Shown: positions 26,470 to 33,546 of the stretch, piece after piece
Numbering within the stretch: the first letter of the stretch is position 1
Layout: each line of letters opens with the position of its first letter
Assembly: GCF_030816895.1 (NCBI RefSeq)
Contig: NZ_JAUSYL010000001.1
Span: 2,046,001-2,110,000 of the forward strand
Reading direction: 5' to 3'
DNA: 64,000 bases
DNA from: Clavibacter sp. B3I6
Lineage (GTDB): Bacteria > Actinomycetota > Actinomycetes > Actinomycetales > Microbacteriaceae
Notes under the pieces: generated by a model
What the model was told of the DNA's origin: nothing
Database searches by the model: none
The model's input: only the letters and a program-made list of their open reading frames with translations
Position numbers and translations under genes: made by a program

Positions 26470-26529
26470 TCCCGGCTTGCCCGCTCGCCCGACCGACCCG
26501 AACAGAACCGAACCAGGAGACCGCCGCCC

Positions 26530-28386
26530 GTGACCGACCGCACCGCCCCGATCCCCAAGCCCGAGCACCCGCGACCGCAGCTCACGCGGCCCGACTGGCT
26601 GAACCTCAACGGCCCGTGGCAGTTCGAGCGCGACCGCGGCGACTCCGGCCTCGAGCGCGGACTCGTCGGGCGGGAGCTGGCCGAGGAGATCCTCGTGCCG
26701 TTCGCGCCCGAGTCCACGGCGTCCGGCATCGGCGACGTCGACTTCCTCACGGCCGTCTGGTACCGCCGCACGGTGCGGATCCCCGCCGGCTGGAGCGGAC
26801 GCCGGGTCCTGCTGCACTTCGGCGCGGTCGACCACGACGCCACCGTGTGGGTGGACGGCGAGGAGGTCGCCCGGCACCGCGGCGGCTTCACCCCGTTCAC
26901 GGCGGACCTCGGCGTGCGGGCCGACGAGGAGGAGCTGACCATCGTGGTCCGCGCCCGCGACACCCGCGACGCGCCGCAGGCCCGCGGCAAGCAGGCCACC
27001 TGGTACGCGAACACCGAGTGCTTCTACACGCGCACCACCGGCATCTGGCAGACGGTCTGGCTGGAGCCGGTGCCGGACGCGCACATCCGCTCCGTGCACG
27101 TCGAGCCGCAGCTCGGCGACGCCTCCTTCACGGTGACCCCCGAGCTGTCGCACCGCACGGCGGGCCTCCGGTTCGAGGCCGTCCTCTCCGACGCGGCCGG
27201 CGAGGTCGCGCGCGCGGCCGTCCCCGCGGGCGACCTCGGCGCGCGCGTCGTGCTGCGCATCCCGGAGGACCGGCTGCGCCCGTGGTCGCCGGCGGATCCG
27301 CACCTGTACGGGATCGCGCTCCGGCTCGTCGAGGGCGCGGGCGCCGACGCGGGCGCGGGCGCGGGCCCCGACGCCCGCGTGGTCGACGAGGTCGCGACCT
27401 ACGGCGGCCTCCGCTCCATCGCGATCGACGGCCAGGACCTGCTCCTGAACGGCCGCCGCGTCTTCCAGCGGCTCGTGCTCGACCAGGGCTACTGGCCGGA
27501 CACCCTCATGACCTCGCCCGACGACGCCGCGCTCGTCCGCGACATCGAGCTGTCGATGGCCGCGGGCTTCACCGGCGCGCGCCTCCACCAGAAGGTGTTC
27601 GAGGAGCGCTTCCTCTTCCACGCCGACCGCCTCGGCTACCTCGTCTGGGGCGAGTTCGGCGACTGGGGCGCCGGCTCGAAGGACGCGCAGCTGCCGACGG
27701 CCTCGTTCATCACCCAGTGGATCGAGGCGGTGGAGCGGGACCGCTCCCACCCGTCGATCGTCGGCTGGTGCCCGCTCAACGAGACCTACCAGGCGATCCA
27801 CGACCGCATCACGCAGCTCGACGACGTGACCGCCGGCATGTACCGGGCGACCAAGGCGGCGGATCCGAGCCGTCCCGTCCTCGACGCCTCCGGCTACGCG
27901 CACCGCGTCCGCGCCGCCGACGTCTACGACTCCCACTCCTACGAGCAGGACCCGGACGCGTTCCGCTTGGAGCAGGCGGGCCTCGCCGAGGGCCGGCCGT
28001 TCACCAACGACCTCGACGGCCGCGCGATCTCCCTGCCGTACGCCGGCCAGCCGTTCTTCGTCTCGGAGTACGGCGGCATCTGGTGGAACCCGGAGGAGGC
28101 CGACGCCTCGTCAGCCGCCGGCGACGCCGACCCCGATCGCGCGGTCTCCTGGGGCTACGGCGAGCGCGTCGCGAGCGCCGAGGAGTGGCACGCGCGCTTC
28201 CGCGGCCTCACCGAGGTGCTGCTGCAGGATCCGCGCATGTTCGGCTACTGCTTCACGCAGCTCACCGACACGTTCCAGGAGCAGAACGGCATCTACGACT
28301 TCCACCGCCGCCCCAAGTTCGACATCGCCCGCATCCGCGAGGTGCAGGAGCAGCGGGCGGCGTACGAGTTGCGCGACGGCGCCTGA
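26530..28386 (+). CDS. Glycoside hydrolase family 2 (beta-galactosidase/glucuronidase-like)
   Basis: 618-residue cytosolic glycosidase. An N-terminal jelly-roll (RPDWLNLNGPWQFE to about 180), an immunoglobulin-like middle and a TIM barrel are evident. The acid/base is Glu418 in WCPLNE and the nucleophile Glu513 in FFVSEYGG. There is no signal peptide, so it would cleave oligosaccharides after import, matching the upstream transporter. The GTG start at 26530 follows CAGGAG at 26514-26519. The C-terminus (CFTQLTDTFQEQNGIYDF) is closely echoed by the partial GH2 gene at 63.5 kb. Confidence 0.88.
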   Translation: MTDRTAPIPKPEHPRPQLTRPDWLNLNGPWQFERDRGDSGLERGLVGRELAEEILVPFAPESTASGIGDVDFLTAVWYRRTVRIPAGWSGRRVLLHFGAVDHDATVWVDGEEVARHRGGFTPFTADLGVRADEEELTIVVRARDTRDAPQARGKQATWYANTECFYTRTTGIWQTVWLEPVPDAHIRSVHVEPQLGDASFTVTPELSHRTAGLRFEAVLSDAAGEVARAAVPAGDLGARVVLRIPEDRLRPWSPADPHLYGIALRLVEGAGADAGAGAGPDARVVDEVATYGGLRSIAIDGQDLLLNGRRVFQRLVLDQGYWPDTLMTSPDDAALVRDIELSMAAGFTGARLHQKVFEERFLFHADRLGYLVWGEFGDWGAGSKDAQLPTASFITQWIEAVERDRSHPSIVGWCPLNETYQAIHDRITQLDDVTAGMYRATKAADPSRPVLDASGYAHRVRAADVYDSHSYEQDPDAFRLEQAGLAEGRPFTNDLDGRAISLPYAGQPFFVSEYGGIWWNPEEADASSAAGDADPDRAVSWGYGERVASAEEWHARFRGLTEVLLQDPRMFGYCFTQLTDTFQEQNGIYDFHRRPKFDIARIREVQEQRAAYELRDGA

Positions 28387-28398
28387 CCGGGACAGCCC

Positions 28399-28457
28399 GC
28401 GAGACGAGAGCCCGCCCCCGCGGTCCATCCGGACGACGGGGCGGGCTCTCGTCTCGC
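28399..28457. terminator. Strong hairpin terminator after the GH2 gene
   Basis: A 20-bp perfect stem (28399-28418 with 28438-28457) begins 12 nt past the GH2 stop. A closely related hairpin with the same core GAGAGCCCGCC occurs at 41668-41715. Confidence 0.85.
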
Positions 28458-28487
28458 GCGCGGCAACACCCGCGCATCGGCCGCATC

Positions 28488-28541
28488 ACCTCGCGGCGAG
28501 TGGCCCCGCCGATCCCGCCGACGCTGAAGTACTTGTGGGAC
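28488..28541 (-). pseudogene. Remnant of a MalG-type permease 3' end
   Basis: On the minus strand this reads KYFSVGGIGG, the same as the end of the permease at 41780 (KYFSVGGIGGSLAGR), then diverges. No membrane helices precede it: upstream of about 28537 the sequence is unrelated. It is a stub of 15-20 codons, fused to the edge of the restriction-modification block. Bases 28505-28536 are identical to 41798-41829. Confidence 0.7.
28505..28536. repeat. 32-bp direct repeat, left copy
   Basis: Exactly matches 41798-41829 in the same orientation; the match stops abruptly at 28536, marking a clean junction with island sequence. Confidence 0.85.
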
Positions 28542-28577
28542 TGATCGGCCAATGGTGCTGATAGGAAACTACCGAAC

Positions 28578-28602
28578 CCTGGGCTGGAGACTTCGGCCCA
28601 GG
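28578..28602. terminator. Short hairpin downstream of the UDG-like gene
   Basis: CCTGGGC pairs with GCCCAGG over an 11-nt loop, 36 nt past the UDG-like stop; modest T content follows on the minus strand. Confidence 0.35.
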
Positions 28603-28637
28603 AGGCGCAACCGGCGCCGTCGCGCCATCGATCGGAT

Positions 28638-29276
28638 TCAGGCGATCCGATTGGCAGCTCGCTCGAGAGCGATCGTGAACTCCTCACGCTTGTTCGGCTG
28701 CTTGAAGGACAGGTTCGATGGATGCCACGTTCGAATCACCGCGGGCCCGCCCTCGATATGCGGCTCGATGTAGGAGGTCCACCCTTGTTGAGCCTTAAGG
28801 CCGCAGAGGACCACGACGCGGAGATCAGGCAGAAGCTGCATCAGCCCCCGTAGCTCGATCGCCCCTTGCGCAAGCTCCGTCGGCCCCGGATGCACCGACG
28901 CCTTGCCGAGCACCCAAGGGCAGATGTTCCACGAGAGCGTGTGCTCGTGCAGGCCCGCGCTGTTTCGTGCCGTCCAGTTGTTCTGTGCCGTCGGGTCATC
29001 GTTGTCCGTGCTGATGAACCCGGAGCCGCCCCACTCCACCACGGTCTTCGGTCCCGGCGCCTCGAACACCATGAGTGCGCGCGTCGCTATGCCACCGCCC
29101 ACCTCGGCTGGATCGAAGTCCGGGATCACGATGTCCGGGCGCTTCGTTCGTCGCCGAGCGAGCACATCCTCTTTCCACTCCCGGAGCGGCTGCACGCCCT
29201 CCGCTGTCGTGAGCATGTGGCGGCGCTCAGCGAGTCGAATCTCGTCTTTCAGCCCTCGGGGCGCGTCCATGTACAT
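28638..29276 (-). CDS. Uracil-DNA glycosylase superfamily protein
   Basis: 212 residues. Motifs typical of the superfamily are EAPGP (72-76), FISTDNDDPTAQNNW (87-101, with the Asn-containing water-activating stretch), WNICPW (116-121) and HPS (185-187), which inserts into the DNA minor groove. It lacks the iron-sulfur cysteines of family 4 enzymes. Such stand-alone proteins occur in phages and mobile elements as well as in repair. The start MYM at 29276 has no strong ribosome site; Met21 is an alternative. It heads the island-like block and is less GC-biased than the host genes. Confidence 0.7.
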   Translation of the reverse strand: MYMDAPRGLKDEIRLAERRHMLTTAEGVQPLREWKEDVLARRRTKRPDIVIPDFDPAEVGGGIATRALMVFEAPGPKTVVEWGGSGFISTDNDDPTAQNNWTARNSAGLHEHTLSWNICPWVLGKASVHPGPTELAQGAIELRGLMQLLPDLRVVVLCGLKAQQGWTSYIEPHIEGGPAVIRTWHPSNLSFKQPNKREEFTIALERAANRIA

Positions 29277-29368
29277 CTACGGAGCGTATCGGCCCACGCC
29301 GAAACGGCATTTGGGAGGTTCAGGGCCCCTCTTGAATGCCGATTGCTGGTCGCATCACCCATGGGCCG

Positions 29369-30727
29369 TTAGACGGCGACGGCTGGGAAGACGACGAGCG
29401 ACCCGTCGCGGCTTCGCTCGATGTCGATGGCGACGTCAGCCTGCGAGGCGCCTGCGTTGAGGCCGTCACCCAGGCTGCGGAGCCGGTATGCCGACCGAAG
29501 GAGATTGTCCACTTCAGCCGGCGTGAAGACCGCGTGGCGCAATCCACTTCGACGCTTCAACTCGAGGGTCGACAGCCGAGAGAGGATCGAGACGAGCCCG
29601 GCTTCGAGGTCGTTGACGCGCCGCTCGTCTTCCTGCAAGGCACCGAGGAAGTTGGTGAACGGATTGCTTCCACTATCCATCTGAGCGTGCTCGACGGCCT
29701 GGAGGATGAGAACTCGCCGCCTGAGAGCGATCGTCAGACGCGCGAGCTCCAGGTGCGCTCGGAAGAGGCCGCCGTCCTCGTTGATTCCCGGGAACGCTTT
29801 CGTGATGGCCGCGAGATCCACCGGCCCATCTGGGAATCCCGCCAAGGAGGCCTGCCACTTCGCCAGTCGCCGACGGCTCATTTCCAACGACTTGCTGATC
29901 GCGTGGACGGCGCTGTCCAAGCCCAGTGCGGGACCGATGCGGCCCTGGTCGAGCAGGATCGCCGTCGCCTTGTCGATGGCGTCGCGGCACCCGTCGAGCT
30001 CACTGCGTTCCTTGTCCAAGTTGTCCTCGTGCAACTGTTCCAGCAGGTCAGTGATCCGCTCAATGGCTACCTGGCGCTCATGCTCTGCGTAGGCGCTGAC
30101 TCCGACAGCCACGGCCATGAGCACGAGCGGCGCCGCGACGGTGATCACACCGGCGGCAGTGACTGCGCCACCGGCTGCTCCGGCGGCACCGACCGCGCCT
30201 CCCGCGCCAGCCGCTGTTGCGCCGGCGCCGGCAGTTGCCGCCTTGCCTGCAACAGGTACGAACGTCGCACTGGCAACGATCCCAGCCTTATCGAGCAGAC
30301 CGCTGTGGATCCCTCCGGCCACCGCTTTCGATGCCATGGGCTTCACGAGCCCCGTTCCGACCTGCGCAGCGACCTTGGCGGGGACGACCATCCGATACAG
30401 AACCTCGCCGGATGCCGCCGCGTCCAGCGCTGGCCCAGCCGCCTTGGCCGTCGACGCGGACTTGGCCGTGTCCGACACGAGCTGAGACAGCTGCTTCGCG
30501 AGCGGACTGGCTGCCTGGAGCCGGATGCCCTGGTGCGGATCACGTGGAGTTGTCACCGGCCGGACCTCCAGCGTCGCGATCGGACTAGCCGCGAGCGTGG
30601 CCAAAGCCGTCCGCAGCTCACCGAGGCGAGCGGGAGTGAGGTCGCCTCCGCCAAGTACGGACGGCAAGCTCACCGCCTCGGTGGCCAGAGTCCACACGGG
30701 AACCAACGCACTGTTGTCGAAAGTCAT
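29369..30727 (-). CDS. Unknown protein with Gly/Ala-rich hydrophobic segment and coiled coil
   Basis: 452 residues in a distinctive order: a polar N-terminus (1-70), a helical Ala/Ser/Lys part (70-140), a glycine/alanine-rich hydrophobic stretch (about 148-214) able to enter a membrane, a coiled-coil region (216-300) and a charged C-terminus. No signal peptide precedes it. No enzyme motif was found. It lies beside a type I restriction operon and starts just after a 23-bp tandem repeat. The layout (soluble sensor-like ends around a glycine-rich membrane-inserting hinge) resembles pore or vesicle-disrupting effectors only in general form. I do not recognise the family. Confidence 0.75.
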   Translation of the reverse strand: MTFDNSALVPVWTLATEAVSLPSVLGGGDLTPARLGELRTALATLAASPIATLEVRPVTTPRDPHQGIRLQAASPLAKQLSQLVSDTAKSASTAKAAGPALDAAASGEVLYRMVVPAKVAAQVGTGLVKPMASKAVAGGIHSGLLDKAGIVASATFVPVAGKAATAGAGATAAGAGGAVGAAGAAGGAVTAAGVITVAAPLVLMAVAVGVSAYAEHERQVAIERITDLLEQLHEDNLDKERSELDGCRDAIDKATAILLDQGRIGPALGLDSAVHAISKSLEMSRRRLAKWQASLAGFPDGPVDLAAITKAFPGINEDGGLFRAHLELARLTIALRRRVLILQAVEHAQMDSGSNPFTNFLGALQEDERRVNDLEAGLVSILSRLSTLELKRRSGLRHAVFTPAEVDNLLRSAYRLRSLGDGLNAGASQADVAIDIERSRDGSLVVFPAVAV

Positions 30728-30742
30728 GACTGGCCTCTTCCT

Positions 30743-30788
30743 CGTCCGCGACGCACCGTCAGCGACGTCCGCGACGCACCGTCAGCCA
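30743..30788. repeat. Tandem repeat, two 23-bp units
   Basis: Two consecutive units share 21 identical bases (30743-30763 and 30766-30786). They lie 15-60 bp upstream of the start of the 452-residue protein gene and may be a paired binding site for a regulator. Confidence 0.8.
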
Positions 30789-30944
30789 TCGTGACACGGC
30801 AAGCCCTTGGATTGACCCCGCCCGCCCGTCCAGGTTGCGCTGAGCCGTCAGCGTGCTGGCTCACGCTGCAGCGCATGGACACGCGGAGTTCGCCATCGTT
30901 CTGCCGTACTCAGCCCGATCGCGCCGAAGACGTACGGCATCTTG

Positions 30945-30959
30945 GTGACAGCACGTCAC
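30945..30959. promoter_or_regulatory. Inverted repeat upstream of hsdM
   Basis: GTGAC and GTCAC flank AGCAC, 40 bp before the hsdM start. GATACT-like sequence near 30983 could be part of the promoter. Confidence 0.3.
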
Positions 30960-30998
30960 AGACAGACAGCGCCGGTAGCTGCAGATACTGTAAGGAGC

Positions 30999-32459
30999 GT
31001 GATCACTGGAGAGCTCAAGAGCAAGATCGATCGTGTCTGGGATGCCTTCTGGTCAGGGGGGATCTCGAATCCTCTCGAGGTGATCGAGCAGATCACCTAC
31101 CTCTTGTTCGTGCGACGGCTCGACGACCTTCAGACGCTCGCCGAGAAGAAGGCGCGCGTCACCGGCAATGCCGTCGAGAAGCCGATTTACCGGCCGCGGC
31201 AGGAGCATCTGCGGTGGAGCCGCTTCAAGAACGACGACCCCGAGGTCATGTGGGAGGTCGTCGGCGACGAGGTTTTCCCGTTCCTGCGTGGTCTGGGCGG
31301 CGACGGGTCGACGTACGGCGAGCACATGCGCGACGCCCGCTTCACCATCCCGACGCCCGCGTTGCTGTCGCGGGTGGTCGACATGCTCGACGACATCCCC
31401 ATGGCGGAGCGCGACACCAACGGTGACCTCTACGAGTACCTGCTGTCGAAGATCGCCTCCGCGGGGGTGAACGGGCAGTTCCGCACCCCTCGCCACATCA
31501 TCGAGCTGATGGTCGCCATGACCGCACCACAGCCCGGTGACGAGATCTGCGACCCTGCCTGCGGCACGGCCGGATTCCTGGTAGCTGCCTCGGAGTACGT
31601 GCGACGCGAGCACCCGAGCGTGGTGACGGACGCCGAGCAGCGGTCGCACTTCCACTCGAGCATGTTCCACGGCTTCGACTTCGACTCGACCATGCTGCGC
31701 ATCGGCAGCATGAACATGCTGCTGCACGGCATCGAGTCCCCGGACATCCGCTACCGCGACTCGCTCTCGGAGGGCGTGAGCGCCGACTCCGAGCGCTATT
31801 CGCTGATCCTCGCCAATCCGCCCTTCGCCGGGTCGCTCGACTACGAGTCGACGTCGAAGGACCTACAGCGCGTCGTCAAGACGAAGAAGACCGAGCTGCT
31901 CTTCATGGCCCTGTTCCTGAAGCTGCTGAAGCCGGGCGGCCGCGCGGCCGTGATCGTGCCGGACGGCGTCCTATTCGGTTCGTCGACGGCGCACAAGGCG
32001 CTCCGCCGAATGCTCGTGGAGGACCAGAAGCTCGACGCTGTCGTCAAGCTGCCATCCGGTGTATTCCGCCCGTACGCGGGCGTGTCGACCGCGATCCTGT
32101 TCTTCACGAAGACGGATTCCGGCGGCACCGACGACGTCTGGTTCTACGACGTGCGCGCCGACGGCTTCTCCCTTGACGACAAGCGCAACCCGGTCGAGGC
32201 GAACGACCTGCCGGATGTTCGCGCGCGCTGGGCGGACCGCCGCACCTCCGAACGCGACCGGCCCCGTACGGACCAGTCATTCACGGTGGCCAAGGCGGAC
32301 ATCGTCGCGCAAGGCTACGACCTCTCTCTCAACCGCTACAAGGAGGTCGTTCACGACGAAGTGGAGCATCGAGCGCCACTCGACATCATCGCGGATATCG
32401 AAGTTCTCGAGGCCGAAATCGCCGATGGGCTCGCCGAGCTGAAGGCGATGCTGTCGTGA
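30999..32459 (+). CDS. hsdM: Type I restriction system DNA methyltransferase subunit
   Basis: 486-residue N6-adenine methyltransferase. It has the HsdM N-terminal helical domain (ITGELKSKIDRVWDAFW), the SAM-binding motif DPACGTAGF (185-193) and the catalytic NPPF (273-276). It methylates host DNA when bound to HsdS. The GTG start is placed by the family N-terminus (usually M-ITGELKS). AAGGAG lies only one base before it, an unusually tight spacing; an upstream GTG at 30945 is in frame but adds unmatched residues. The stop overlaps the hsdS start (GTGA). Confidence 0.92.
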   Translation: MITGELKSKIDRVWDAFWSGGISNPLEVIEQITYLLFVRRLDDLQTLAEKKARVTGNAVEKPIYRPRQEHLRWSRFKNDDPEVMWEVVGDEVFPFLRGLGGDGSTYGEHMRDARFTIPTPALLSRVVDMLDDIPMAERDTNGDLYEYLLSKIASAGVNGQFRTPRHIIELMVAMTAPQPGDEICDPACGTAGFLVAASEYVRREHPSVVTDAEQRSHFHSSMFHGFDFDSTMLRIGSMNMLLHGIESPDIRYRDSLSEGVSADSERYSLILANPPFAGSLDYESTSKDLQRVVKTKKTELLFMALFLKLLKPGGRAAVIVPDGVLFGSSTAHKALRRMLVEDQKLDAVVKLPSGVFRPYAGVSTAILFFTKTDSGGTDDVWFYDVRADGFSLDDKRNPVEANDLPDVRARWADRRTSERDRPRTDQSFTVAKADIVAQGYDLSLNRYKEVVHDEVEHRAPLDIIADIEVLEAEIADGLAELKAMLS

Positions 32460-33546
32460 CAACCGTGGCGCTCGGCGGACTTATTCGACCCGCTCCGGTC
32501 GTCGGCGGGCTGCGGACAACACGTATCCGATCCTTTCCATGACAATGCATGGCGGCCTCGTCGACCAATCGGAGAAGTTCAAGAAACGTATTGCGAGTGA
32601 GGACGTATCTACCTATAAAGTCGCCCGGCGCGGGCAATTGGTTGTTGGCTTTCCAATCGATGAGGGTGTGCTGGACTTTCAGCTGCGCCATGAAGCGGGT
32701 ATCGTAAGCCCGGCTTATGGCGTCTGGGATGCCGATAGCGCCCTCGCGGACCCTAAATACCTGGGGCGTTACCTTCGATCAAATCGAGCATTGGCCTACT
32801 ACAAGTCGAAGCTTCGTGGAAGTACCGCGCGTCGAAGGTCCCTGCCGTCTAGCGTATTCTTGGAATTGCCCGTCTTCCTGCCGCCGCTCGACGAACAGGT
32901 GCGTCTCGCTGCAATCCTAGACCGCGCCGATGCGCTGCGCGCCAAGCGCCGCCAGGTTCTTGCGCACCTAGAAGCGCTCCCCCAGGTAATGCTCAATGAG
33001 CTGATTGGCATCAGCGAGTACGAAACCGTCCCGCTCGGGTCGGTCGTGACATGTGTTGACTCGTTGCGCAAGCCAGTGACTGCTAGAGATAGGCCCATCG
33101 GCAACATTCCTTACTACGGCGCGAACGGCCAGCAGGGCTGGATAGATCGGCCTCTGACCGACGAGTCCTTGGTCCTCGTTGCGGAAGACGGTGGGCACTT
33201 TGACGCTCCGGAGCGCGGTGTTGCATACAGAATTGATGGGCCAGCTTGGGTAAACAATCATGCCCATGTTCTCCGGCCGGGGCCGCGCCTGCATATTGAA
33301 TACTTGCATCGAGCCCTTCAGCATTACGATTTTCGGGCCTACATATCAGGAACGACGCGCAGTAAGCTCAATCAGAAGCAAATGCTTGCTGCAAGTATCA
33401 AAGTTCCTTCACTTGCCGCCCAAATTCATTTTGCCGACCGAGTATCGTATGTGAGAGCCCAGACAAAAATCGCCGAACAAGCGCAGTCCGCGGAGGACAA
33501 GCTCTTCGCGTCATTGCAGCATTGGGCCTTCCGGAGCGCGCTGTGA
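32456..33546 (+). pseudogene. hsdS: Type I restriction specificity subunit, frameshifted near the start
   Basis: HsdS recognises the DNA target through two target domains. Starting at GTG 32456 (overlapping the hsdM stop) the frame reads TTVALGGLIRPAPVV and then hits a stop at 32540. The rest, beginning RAADNTYPILSMTM, is in another frame. One missing base in the GGCGGG stretch near 32498-32506 explains this; repair would give about 363 residues. The remaining open frame from ATG 32539 (335 residues) still holds both target domains and central helices (DEQVRLAAILDRADALRAKRRQVLAHLEALP). Composition is far more A/T-rich than hsdM and hsdR, as expected for exchanged specificity domains. Confidence 0.85.

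Noticed and set aside
25081..27936. 951-codon open frame on the minus strand across the dehydrogenase, ThuA and GH2 genes
   Set aside because: Low-complexity composition, no domain, and it spans three clear genes on the other strand.
30743..30788. CRISPR-like repeats
   Set aside because: Only two units directly abutting, no spacers and no cas genes.
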